Positions 48,609 through 60,623 of a stretch of DNA of 64,000 nucleotides are shown here, one piece after another (the first letter of the stretch is position 1; every line of letters starts with the position of its first letter). Below the pieces are notes generated by a model, which worked only from the letters and a program-made list of their open reading frames with translations, did no database searches and was not told the DNA's origin. Source of the DNA: Sipunculus nudus. Taxonomy: Eukaryota; Annelida; Sipuncula; Golfingiida; Sipunculidae. The translations under genes were made by a program, and so were the position numbers. The stretch spans positions 29,441,456 through 29,505,455 of the forward strand of contig CM049312.1 in NCBI GenBank assembly GCA_026874595.1. Direction: 5' to 3'.

Positions 48609-50971
48609 CAGTAGAACGCCTGTATTACGGTCACCATCGGGTCTGGATGAAAGTGGCCTTAATACAGGAGTGGCCATTATACAGGACTTGATCAGGATAG
48701 GGGTTAAAATGTAACACGAAACCAAGTTCAAATCTGTATTACAATCAACAAAATAAACGTATATACAGAGTATTAGTATAATTACAGTTATCAATAAACA
48801 AGGGACCTATGGGTCACGGCGCTCAGCTGTTATATATGATAAAAAAGTATGATTTAGAAATGAGGCACATGCTGGTTTTATGTGGTAACAAAAATAAGCT
48901 GTATTATGATTTGTTGTTGTTTAGCTTCTGTATGATTTTGATAGTACTTTGGAGACAGGAAAGAGGATTAATTTAATTTATTTTATTAACAAATGGAGTG
49001 CAATTGTCACACAGATTTTGACTTGGCCATATAACTTATAAGCAGAACATATAATATAAGAGTTTAACTATTTATTAAAAAAATTACAAATATTGTCCCA
49101 AATATAAGAGAATATTATGATTTTTTCAAATAAAATATGACTGAAATGATTATTAAAATAATATTAAAGAATATATTCATGAATGCATTCATTAATACCT
49201 TTTGAAAGTATTTGCACTGGTATTCATATACTTTCATTTTTACCTGAATTCCAATTCTTATGAAAGAAATTTTATAATGGAGTACATATTCATATTCGTG
49301 TTTAAATACAATTGCAAAGTATTCGCACCATGTCTGGTATTTATTCAGTTTTCACCAAACAATGATGTTGAGAATCCAGAATATACAAAATTCACACATT
49401 TAAATAATGATCATAAGTACCTGGTTTTATGACTTTTATTTATATTTAAAAAAAAATGTAATATATTCACTTTGGACTAATTTCACATCAATGTACTAAC
49501 TATAGACACAGTAGGAATCTAGATAATAATATTATCAACTGCATCATTGTCTATCATTAATTTCCTTCATATGATCCCTAATGATTAGTAATGAATAATA
49601 TGATTTACTTTTTTTTCATTAAAACTGAACTGAAAAATACCATAGGTGACTGCATGGTGTTATTTGGAATACGTGACATTCTATCCATCGATACAAGATT
49701 CTTATATCATCAGTAACTGCAAGTTAATTTCCTGTTATTATCAACAAACAAATTCCTTTTTTATTTTTCTTTAATTTGTTATTAAAAACCAATAAAAATT
49801 TATTAATTTATTGTTTATTGTTATGTTGTTGGTTAAAACTACTAGATGAGTTGGGTTGGACACCTGGATCAACTGTGGCTGGCCTTTATATAATAAGCTG
49901 CCTGGAGCCCCAGTTTATGACTCGCCTCAAGCATGCATAATTTGCTGAAAGTTCAACAAGGTCAACATACAGGTGACTCAAGAGGTGATACAGAGAGCCA
50001 AGGTCTGACATGGTGTCATAAAAACATTAATAAAAGCTACAATTTTTGGCCAATTTCTTTCAGCTTTTTAAACTAAAAAGTTGAAATTTTTATGTGTGCA
50101 TGATATGAAAATTATATCAACAGTGCTCACATGAAACAAACATGCCATGGTCAAAGTTGGGCAAAATTTAAGGTACTAATTTTATATTTATACTAATAAC
50201 TTATAAAATTTGAAAAATTCAGAACTAATTTTTGGTATTCAATTGAATCTTGATTAAATAATGTTACATCTCTGACAAAAAATCTCTAGCTTGAGCAATC
50301 CTCTTGTTAAGGGAGTAAATATTTTTCTTGATTTTTTACAAAGTGCATTATGTTTGGGCCCATAACTTAAAACAATTACGCAATACTGACATCATTTCTG
50401 GCATGTTCATAGAGAATGTATAGAAAAATATGTATATTATATAGGATTAAAGTCAGATCAGTGGTTTTGATATTAGGCAGTCTTGAAGTGTAACAATGGG
50501 TTTTTAATGGAAAAATGACGTTTTTCATTAATATCTCGAAGGTATTAAGTCCTAGTGACCTAATTCTTGGCATGGTAGGGGATTTTTGAGACATCTAATT
50601 GCATGCCAAATTTTAGGAACTGAGAGCTGAAGCTGGGGAGCTGAGCACTTGGAAACTGCTTGACACTAGCTTGATGTAAACAATATGTTACAGGGTGCTT
50701 GAAAACTTGAATAAAATCTACAGTTTTTGATCAACTGGTTTCAAATTTTCGGTGTTTAAAGACAAAATGCTAAACAAGTGACCCATGGGTCATAACGCTC
50801 AGCTGACTGGGAAGAGATTCGCAAAAGGAAATTTTATCATCAGAATGGTAGTATATACCCATTCAACTGAAGCATCAAACAGATTAACCAACAGGCCAAG
50901 ATTTAGTCTGTATTTATATATCTCAAAAATAGAGAAAAATGTGTAAACTTTTAAAACTAGAATACGGGTAA

Positions 50972-52115
50972 CCGACAAGTGACTACATGTATCTGCCAAA
51001 ATCGGATAGTGAGGCATGGATTGAGTGGCAAGGGGAAATAGAGTGAGGTATGTTGCATATTAGCATGGATGTCTGCAGCCTAAATGTGTATGTAGGTTGT
51101 GCCACCTACCACAAATCCAGAAAGCTGTCCAAGCTGTATACACCTGCAAAATTTTAGGCAGAAAAGTCAAACCACTACATGTATATGAGCGATTTTTGCC
51201 CATGGCAGACAAACAGACAAACACTGTGCAAAAATCTTTGCAGGTAGCCCCTCAAGTTTTGTGTATGATAAAGACCTATGTGAGATCTAAACACATGCAC
51301 AATTTTGGCCCAATCGGTCAAATGGTTCCTGAGATATGAGCTTGGATGTGTCCAGCGTCAACTAGAATGTAGGTGGCGCCACCTGTCATAAAATCAAGAA
51401 AGCTGTCCAAGATGTATAAACCTGCAAAACTTTAGGCAGTTATGTCGAACCACTACAGAGAAATGAGTAATTTTAGGCCACGGCAGACTAACAGACAGAC
51501 GCTGTGCAAACATTGTTACAGGTGGCGCCACCATTTTTTGTGTATGTTACAGAGCTATTTGTATAAATTTTATTTCCTGATCGGTCAAACGGTTCCCGAG
51601 ATATAAGCTTGGATGTCATCAGCGTGAACGTGAACGTAGGTGGCGCCACCTGTCATAAAATCAAGAAAGCTATCCTGGATGTATACACATGACGAATTTC
51701 AGGTGAATTAGTCAATTCACTGCAGAGATATGAGTGATTTTAACCAAAGGCAGATGAACAGATGGACACTGTGCAAACATGGTTACAGGTGGCGCCACCA
51801 TTTTTTGTGTATGTTATAAAGCAATCCAAGGGCTACATTTGTATCAATTTTATTTCCTGATCGGTCAAACGGTTCCCGAGATATGAGGGTTTATGAGTGG
51901 AAACAGACCCACAAATGGACACTGGATAGAGAGGAAAGGTCAGAGGTCAATGCAAATTGGTTAGGCACCAGTTCACATGTGACCCGATAATAGGTGTAAG
52001 TTTGGGAAAAATCGGTCCATTAGTCTCCAAGGAGCTCTCTGGAAACGAACGCCGCCGCGGCGGAGGAACTCGGTCAAAAACATAGTATCCGCAAAACTTC
52101 GTTTTGGTGGATACA
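50972..52115 (-). mobile_element. GATACTATG-family element nested in D (element E)
   Basis: On the - strand it starts ATCCACCAAAACGAAGTTTT, then GCGGATACTATG and CCGCCGCGGCGGCG. It carries about 270 bp units (GTAGGTGGCGCCACCTG at 51092 variant, 51369 and 51636), and ends near TTTTGGCAGATACATGTAGT. The 337 bp array phrase CTCAAAAATAGAGAAAAA reappears at about 50930, beyond its end, which argues for insertion into D. The exact borders are approximate. Confidence 0.6.
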
Positions 52116-52118
52116 AAA

Positions 52119-53960
52119 ATACAGGTGGCTCCACCAGTCTGCAGAAACTAATAAAAACACTTAATGGTCAATATCCATGCAAAAAATCATGGTGATCTCT
52201 GCATTAGTTGATCAGATACTTCAGTTTTTGTATCAAATTGTCCATTATTCTGAGGGATACTTCGGAGTCCTATAGCTTGAAGGATATGGGTAACAGAGAC
52301 CTAATTTCAAGTTTCCACAGGCACCTATCATGGGCCTCCTTGCATGACAAGAATGAAGATTCTAGGTCCAGTTGTTGCGATTTGTACCCTGTTGACAGAT
52401 AACCACATCTTTAAAGGTCTCAAAAAAAATACTGCAGTTTTTGTATCAAATTTTCCATTATTCTGGGGGGGGGGGGGGGTATTTTGGACCCATACAGCTT
52501 AAAGAATATGGGTAACAGAGACCTAATTTCAAGTTTCCATGGAGACTTTTCATGGGTCTCCCTGTGTGTCCAGAATGGAGATTCTTGGTCCAGTTTTTAT
52601 GATTTGTGCCCTGTTAACAGATGTTCATATCTTTAAAGGTCTCAAAAATACAGAAAAATTTCGTAAAAAAAACCGAACAAATACAGGTGGTGCCACCAGT
52701 CTGCAGAAACTTATGAAACACTCCATGATCAATATCCATGCAAACAATTATGGTTATCTCTGCATTAGTTGTTCAGTTACTTTAGCTTTTGTATCAAATT
52801 TTCCATTATTCTGAGCTGTACTTTGGAGTGCCATAGCTCAAAGGATATGGGTAACAGAGACCAAATTTCAGGTTTCCATGGAGACTTATCATGGGTCTCC
52901 CTGTGTGTCAAGAACTAAGATTCTAGGTCCAGTCGTTACGATTTGTACCCTGTTGACAGATAACTACATCCTTAAAGGTCTCAAAAATGGAGAAAACAAT
53001 TCGTGAACATTGAAAAATACAGGTGGCGCCACCAGTCTGCACAAACTGATGAAACATCTCATGATCAATATGTATGTCGAAAATCATGACCATCAGTGAT
53101 GTAGTTAATGAGATATTGAAGTTTTTGTATGAAATTTTTGACTATTCTGGGGGGTAATTTTGGGCCCCATAGCTCGAAGGATATGGGTAACAGAGACCTA
53201 ATTTCTGGTTTCCATGGAGATTTTTCATAGGTCTCTCAGTGTGTCGAAAATGAAGATTCTAGGTCCAGTCGTTACAATTTGTGCCACGCTAACAGATGAC
53301 AGCATCCTCAAAGGTCTCAAAAATAGAGGAAAAAATCGTAAAAAAATCAAACAGTACAGGTGGCGCCACCAGTCTGCAGGAACTGATCGAACATCTCATG
53401 ATCAATATGTATGCCAAAAATGAAGACCATCAGTGATGTAGTTATTGAGATATTGAAGTTTTTGTATGAAATTTTTTACTATTCTGGGGGGTACTTTGGG
53501 GCCCCATAGCTCAAAGGATATGGGTAACAGAGACCTAATTTCTGGTTTCCAAGGAGATTTTTCATGGACCTCTCAGTGTGTCAAGAATTACGATTCTTAG
53601 TCCAGTCTTTATGATTTGTGCCTTGTTAACAGATGTTCACATTTTTAAAGGTCTCAAAAATAGAGAAAAAAATTCGTAAAAAATCGAAAAATACAGGTGG
53701 CGCCACCAGTCTGCAGGAAGTGATGTAACATCTCATGATTAATATGTATGCCAAAAATCATGACCATCAGTCAAGTAGTTAATGAGATATTGAAGTTTTT
53801 GTATGAAATTTTTGACTTTTCTGGGGGGTACTTTGGGGCCACATAGCTCGAAGGATATGGGTAACAGAGACCTAATTTCTGGTTTCCAAGGAGATTTTTT
53901 ATGGACCTCTCAGAATCCCAAGTTACAAGGTTCTAGGTCCAGCGGTTACGATTTGTGCCT
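52119..53960 (-). repeat. Array of ~337 bp units with GGTGGCGCCACC palindrome
   Basis: ACAGGTGGCGCCACCAG or close variants start at 52121, 52683, 53019, 53356 and 53693. The last three spacings are 336, 337 and 337. The 562 bp first spacing includes a unit lacking the palindrome block (around 52420-52620). Other unit phrases are GATATGGGTAACAGAGACCT and GGTCTCAAAAATAGAG. The array is homologous to the array at 7940-9055. Confidence 0.92.
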
Positions 53961-55053
53961 GGTTAACGGACGGACAGACGGACAGACGGACAAAGAGTGA
54001 TCGCTATAGCTCAGATGACTTTCAGTCAGCTGAGCTAAAAAAACATGCTTAGAAAATTAAATCCACAGTACTTACAGGAAAAAAACGTGCCATAGTCAAA
54101 GTTGGGCAAAATTTAAGGTACCAATTTTTTATTTTTGTTAATATTTTAAAAAATTTAAAAGATTTTGATCTAATTTTGGGTATACAATTTAATTTTGATT
54201 AATTAAAGTTATATTACTGGAAAAAAAAGTTTATAGCTTTAACATATTTTGTGTTAAGTGATCAAATATCTTTCCTGATTTTTTACACAATGCATTATGT
54301 TTGGGCCCATAACTTTTTAAATTTACATAATACAGACATAATTTCTGGCATGTACATAGGAACTATATAGAGGAATAATCATGGTAAATATGATGAAAAA
54401 CAGATGAGTGGTTTTGATATTAGGCAGTCCTGAAGTGTAAAAATAGGTTTTTAATAAAAAAATTGAGGTTTTTCCTTAATTTCAAAAGGGACGAAGTCGC
54501 AAAGACCCAGTTTTCGGCTTGGTAGGAGATCTTGGGGACATCTAACATTATGCCAAATTTTGGATTCCTAGGTCTTGCGGTTTCAAAACATGCCACATCT
54601 ACGGACGGACGGACAGACGGACGGACGACGGACAATGGACCACGACTATAGCTCAGATGACTTATAGTCAGCTGAGCTATAAAATTAAAATATTTACAAT
54701 CACATCAACCCTATTTCAAACAATTAACAACAATATATACAAATACAGTGTTTGTTATTAAATTACAAACAGATTGCATATCCATAATATTTGTACAAAT
54801 GTTGAGAAGCTTTTTGTATCCATCGAACATACCAATAGCACAGAAGTATCAGCAGAAATATGTGAACAATCACAGAATTCACTCTTTACATCTGGTTAAA
54901 GAAAGCTGTTATGGAAGACTGTTTGATACACATTTTCGAGTCCACAATTTCATCTTGATAGGTAAGTTCTAAATTCACGGCTGTTGTGTAGCTGCCAGTC
55001 AGTCCTTTCTTCATTGAAAACAGTTTGAGTTGCCGTGCCCATTTGAATGCCTT

Positions 55054-55260
55054 TTATATGTCTTTGATAAAGCATTTCTCTGACTCAGACTGTTCTGTTT
55101 CAATGTCAGAATCCTTGTCGTTGGCGGCCGGTTCCATGGCTTCACTAACCAAGTCTCTTTCCCAGTAATCAGTCAGTTCCTCCACAGCCGGGGCATGCTG
55201 GTCTGAGTTGACGAATTCTTCATGGGACATGGGCTCCATGATTTTCAGGTGATTATTCAT
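55054..55260 (-). pseudogene. Possible C-terminal remnant of a Tigger/pogo transposase
   Basis: An open stretch of 68 codons reads KIMEPMSHEEFVNSDQHAPA, then VEELTDYWERDLVSEAME and an acidic DKDSDIETEQSESE tail. The 'EEFVN.D…(V)EELTD' pattern resembles the acidic C-terminus of Tigger-type DDE proteins. Its position inside a CAGT-ended element agrees. No DDE catalytic core is present. It could instead be an orphan exon; identity is uncertain. Confidence 0.4.
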
Positions 55261-55851
55261 ATATGTATGAGTTCATTGTGCATTGTTTGCAGCTCTGTTT
55301 TTGTGTGATATATGTGTTTATAAGGACATTAAAGAAAGTTAAAAGATCCAAAGTTTGCCTAACTTTTTTCTGACATAATAAATGGGACCCGCTTTTTTTC
55401 ATTCATTAATTAAATGAAAAACACCCTAATTAAGATCTGGCTCGCATGACTGATTCCCAAACATACACGTAAGTGGGAACACATGCCTTACTATTGTGCA
55501 TACTAATGAGGCTGAGTGGGGCAGTATGATGCTGGCTACATGTCAAACAACTCAGTCACGGTCGAGTGGTTCCCTTTATCCAGGGAATAGGAATACTGGA
55601 GAGTAGATACTTGTGTAATGATATTGAGGTCAGAAGTGGCCGCTCGATTTGCTCAGCCCATGTCACAGAGTCACTGCCCCTGACCTTTATTGAGGCGTCT
55701 CCCGGCCTGCGGGACTGAGAAACCTGGCTGTAATACAGAATAGAGGAGTGACCGTAATTGACAACAAAATGATTATGAAATATAACGGCCGAAAATTCAG
55801 GACCAGAAAATCTAATCGTTATAGACGTATTGAGGCGTGGCCATTCTACTG

Positions 55852-56056
55852 TACTAGAGAACCTCTAGAATACTAGGACTTGAGTACCTCTAAAATATTA
55901 GTACTAAGGTACCTCTAGAATACTAATACAAAAGAACCTCTAGAATACTATTACTAGAGTACCTATAGAATACTAGTACTTGAGTACCTCTAGAATACTA
56001 TTACAGGAGTACCTCTAGAATACTAACACTAGAGTACCTCTAGAGCATTAGAGGTA
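55852..56056 (+). repeat. Minisatellite, right half
   Basis: It has the same 25-27 bp unit as 48503-48608 (GTACCTCTAGAATACTA…), about eight copies. It begins with TACTAGAGAACCTCTAG directly after the TIR of the split element. Confidence 0.9.
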
Positions 56057-59000
56057 GACATTCTCTTTGTGCAGTCTTCAGTCAGACAAGCCATTATATA
56101 TAACACCATCACCTTGAATCTGTGGTCTCACAGAGATCAAGTTTAGAGATTCAGATACATATAGATATATATAGATATTTTTGAGGCAAGTACTATGTTA
56201 TTAACGCTGACACATATAGATACATATCTAACAGTTCTGATAAACATATACCGCAGGAGCACTGACATATTTGAAGCTGCAGGTGGTGTAACAAATGCAC
56301 CACGTTAATTTCACACACACATGAAATGAACATATGGCAAGAGATCAAAACATAACAGCTGTGACTACCACATTACAAGCTTAGCTGCAAAAAAGAGGAA
56401 TCACATTTCAGTTTCTGAATTTTTTTTTTTAATAAAAATTATAGATCAATTATTAAGGCAAAACAATGGAGAATAATTTTAAACTTGTGTGATTTTCAAA
56501 AATTTAGGTTTCATGAAGGATTTTTGGGTAATTTTTTTTTTAGGTTCATATATCAGTGATACTAACCATAGATGCAAAAAAGGAAGGTTTGTACACTAGG
56601 GGTCTTGGTCTGCCTTAGGAAGCTAATGGCTATTACAAATTTCATTCAGTGGCCTCACATTAATAGAAAATGCAATATATTGGCTTCACAGAAAATACAT
56701 ACAATTATTTGACAATATTTCAATGAAGTGGCGATTTCAACTGGAATATATGAAAAGAGCCAATAGTAATTTAACTATGAAATTTTGACAAAGATATTAT
56801 TTCGAATGAAAATTATTTAAACTGACACCTTGTGAATGATCCCTTTTCATTTAATGTTCAATGATAAATTATGGGAGAGCATGGGAACCAAAAACCCAAG
56901 TTCTGTTATACAACCATGTGCTGCCCTCTAGGGCACAATGTGGAAATTATTTTGACAGCACTTGAAACCAAGAACAAAGCACATTCAGACTAAGCTGGAC
57001 ATATCACCTACCTCTGTGAGGCTCAGTCAGTTATAAATATATAAGAAAACGATTGTTATTTGCAGAAAATTTAAGCTTTACTTGTCAGTATACTTAATTA
57101 CTAGTTTGTAGTTCAGATGATTTCAGTTTTCTTTTATAGTTGTAACACTAGCATGGTGGCAGCACCATTAAGTCCTAAATAAGGGCCACCAGATCAGGTT
57201 TTCATGACATTTTCAAAACTTTTAAGAGAGAGAAATTCATTAAATTTTCCCTTGACTTTGGGCATTTCAGAGTGAACTATTTTTGCTGCAAGTCATTACA
57301 ACAAATACTTATTTACAGACAGAAGGAGAATATGGATTATGCCATGATTTTTTTTTAATCCCCCAAATAAATAACTTTTTAAATACTGAATTTTTTAATT
57401 CAAATTCATGACTTTTTGGAATGTGGGAACCCTGTAATTCAATCCGTACAACCTTTCTTGGATAGTCTAGATATTTTTTAATGATCATCATCCATAAAAG
57501 GGGCCCTATTCAAGCTAGGTCAGTCTCTTAGGAAGTGTCATACCATTGTTATTATTTACAGCTTTTCTCCTATGATAAATAGCATTTAGCAGTAGCAGAC
57601 CTAACCAACATTTTGGCAGCAGTTCAAACATGTTGAAACTAAAATAAACCTGTACATCAGCCTGATCTTGCAAAACTGACTGTCTCTGACCACCAATAAT
57701 CAGGTCATGAAAACATGTTTCCTATCTCCATTCATACAGCTAAAGAAAAGCTGCAATCTGGCTAATAATTAGTCAGTATAACTATACGTCACATTGTTTT
57801 TATGGACAGAGCTTTCATTCAAAAACAGTTGTGTGCCTGGCATTGCCTGCCAATGTGGTCTTATATTCAGGGACATGTCTTTTTCTGATTTGATCAGTAT
57901 GTACTTATCATGTATATTTTACTGAGTTTAACATGTAATATTCATTTTTTTCCATGTGTAACTGTTATATTTTTTACTGATACCATATTGTTAGACAACA
58001 TATTGTTATTAGATAATATATCTGTATTGACAGTTTGTGGACACAAACATGAAAAAAAAAAAATATTCCTTTATATATGTCGAGAGAAGAATGAGAATGT
58101 GTTATTATTCTCGCAGTAATTGCAGCTGAATGCGGGATATTGCTAATGCATTTTTCGTGTAGATGGAGGAAAAACGACTGGCCAGCACAGCAGAAAGCCT
58201 GTTTGTGCAAGCAAGCATGATTCAGCCAGACACTCATTAGCAGAGAAGAAACCGACAATCCCCACTTTGTAAGATTATATATGCTATAGACTCTAATCAA
58301 ATAATATGATCACTGAATGAATACGAGGTTACAATTGTTTGATACCAGAATGTATGGCAAAGACCTATAAGGCTGTTAATTCAAGATAAAATTCTGATGC
58401 AAACTGTGCCGAATGCAGCAATTACTTATGTCTTTTCATGTTTCTGTAATATGTTATAACATGACATAAGAAATATGATGAAAAAAAAGTATCAGGATGA
58501 TCAGCAATTAAAAACACTGTCCCGTGCCCATACTGCTGTGTTGAAAGAATGGGCTGGTCAGGCTGAAAGCTAGGGGGCACTAGTTGTTTGCCTGCAATTT
58601 TTAAGCAGGCAGTCATTTACTGCACCAACATACATATTGGTATCAGTGATATCCTTTTTTGGCACTGTGTCAGTTGCATTGACAGCAAATGGGATTGGAA
58701 CACATAAACCACCGGCTTAACACTGAGACCAGAGAGTAGTTGTGTGGATACGTGGAAACATAAATTTTACTGATATATCATCAGACTGACATTGACAGGA
58801 AGGAAATATATATGTGTTAAAACAGGAAAAATCTAAAACTTAAACAAAAACAAATTGTGTAATCAAACAGAAAATTTACTACAAGCTCTGCATGTTTGTT
58901 GAGAAACAAATATCTGTTCCTTTAGCTTGGGATTTATCATGACGTGGGTCACATAGGACATTCTTGGACTATCATTCATTATAAATTTTATCATCCCCAT

Positions 59001-60623
59001 ATCCAACTTAGAAGTTCAAATGGTCAACCTGCGAGTGCTTTAATACAATACCACCCCACTGTGTTTACATACTGCATAACCCCCCCCCCCAATGCCTGCC
59101 TGTATTAGTGTCTTATTAATACTTTATCACCAAGGGGTTAATCCACTTGAACTCAAGGCACCTACACACAATCAGTGTCAAAGAATAAATCACTTTTATT
59201 ACATTCTTCCAACAGTAAGACCAAAAGTGTCACATACATAAATAACCTCCTTTCTTTTTATTTACTGGGTACTCAGTGGTAAAAATGGATTGTGACTTGC
59301 GGTAAAATGTTCTGCAGATGTACAAAGAGTCTGTACATTTCACTGACCCTTTTTTTGAAATTGTGAAATTACCTGTGAAATTATCATACTTGTAGGTTTA
59401 TGCAAAGCAGCAGCTAATTGATCACCATGTTAATTCTTGATAACAAGACAACCAGTTTTATATATGTATCAGGTTTCAAAAATTCAATTAATAAACATGA
59501 ATAAAATGTTACAGAGAATTATAAAATATATATCCAGGTCCTATATGACAGCAGTTTTCAAGGAATAACTATTAAATCAAATCATTACACGCCTGAAAAT
59601 GCCTAAAGCATTTCAAAGTGGTAAACCTACTGTATGCTAGTTAATCTCAAACTGGAAAAAGTAAATTTATTTGAGCAGGTACGCCCATCAGCAGCTTATG
59701 AACGAGCTTACAAAATCAATATTCGAATATCTCTTGAGGGACACATACACTGGTTGTGATTAACCACATTGCTCAAGTAAATTAGTGTTCATATGACTGG
59801 TGTCTAGTTATGCTGCTAGCTATAGCCCGTTTCATTACCTCATGTCCGTCTGTTTTTCACTATGAAAATATTTATTAGTAATATTTTAAAGGCACAACAA
59901 ATTTTAATTTATGGTAGAGGATTAAAGGGTCTATTTTTCAAGGTGGTGAATCAATACCTACCTTGCGTCTTCTTTAAGAAACAGAATTATTTAAACATAT
60001 GAGAAATCAGTCTACATTTTACAACATATCAGACCTATTGGTGGCAGTCAAGGGCATTTGTCACATACAAAAACAGCCTCAACTGACAGCTGCTGACTGG
60101 ATGATGTGATGTAAACAATCCAAAAAATATAACCTGCTAAGATATATGTTCAAAAATTTTAATAATTGTTCTAAAAATTTACATCATTTTTGTTATGACC
60201 AATTTTACATCATAATCATAGTGACAGAAAACAACCTGCACTTTTGCACATGTCCCTTGATCACTGTTGTTGTAATGGTTTGTTTATCACAAATAATAAT
60301 AAGCAAACCAATGAGAATTCAGCAGATCTAATGCAATCTGCTCTGGCCTTCTCGATCAGAAAAAGCCATGAATTGAGGTGACAAACTGGAAACGTGCGGC
60401 TCTGTCTGATGAATATATGTGGCAAGAGACTGAACAAGACAATTTTTTTTCAGTTCTATGTGCATGCAAGAGCTTAGTTCGTATAATTCTGTGTTAGGTG
60501 ACCAAGGTCAGGATAAAATAGTCTATAGATACTGCTGGTTGCTATGGGGTCCTCAAAAACTCTTTTCTTAACTTTGTTCTCCATTACTATCACAAAGTTA
60601 TTATCCATGATTATAAGATTTCA
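56057..60623. other. Non-coding stretch upstream of SPPL3
   Basis: I see no conserved exon on either strand. A diverged dispersed repeat sits at about 57312-57435 (partner at 14843-15010). A C-run is at 59082-59091. Otherwise the DNA is AT-rich and unique-looking. Confidence 0.5.

Larger units (their letters stand above)
50775..54037 (-). mobile_element. 3.3 kb HINE-like element nested in copy C (element D)
   Basis: On the - strand it starts TTAGCTCAGCTGACTGAAAG, then TCATCTGAGCT (54037-54008), with a GTCCGTCTGTCCGTC microsatellite at 53967-53996. It continues with an array of about 337 bp units and ends CAGCTGAGCGTTATGACCCA, then TGGGTCACTTG (50775). Flanking sequence on both sides joins to what is contiguous near 2800 in copy B. 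Confidence 0.85.
48796..54679 (-). mobile_element. 2.6 kb HINE-like element (copy C), itself interrupted
   Basis: The 5' hairpin is at 54650-54679 (AGCTCAGCTGACT / AGTCATCTGAGCT on the - strand). A (GGAC)n microsatellite is at 54600-54640. The 3' end is at 48796-48835 (GCTGAGCGCCGTGACCCATA, then GGTCCCTTGTTT). It matches 2181-4780 in order and content except for an insertion at 50775-54037. After subtracting the insertion, its length is about 2.62 kb versus 2.60 kb. Confidence 0.85.
48609..55851. mobile_element. Tigger/pogo-like element split by nested insertions
   Basis: The left end CAGTAGAACGCCTGTATTAC and the right end, inverted, CAGTAGAATGGCCACGCCTC share CAGTAGAA and partly matching inner sequence. 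TA flanks both ends, and the same minisatellite lies outside both ends. Element-specific DNA is 48609-48795 and 54680-55851. The latter holds a possible transposase tail at 55054-55260. The internal 48796-54679 is a later HINE-like insertion. Confidence 0.78.

Noticed and set aside
59082-59091. C- and G-homopolymer runs here and at 8512, 11862, 34731, 47201 and 52466
   Set aside because: These are simple homopolymers, several inside repeats, with no evidence of function.
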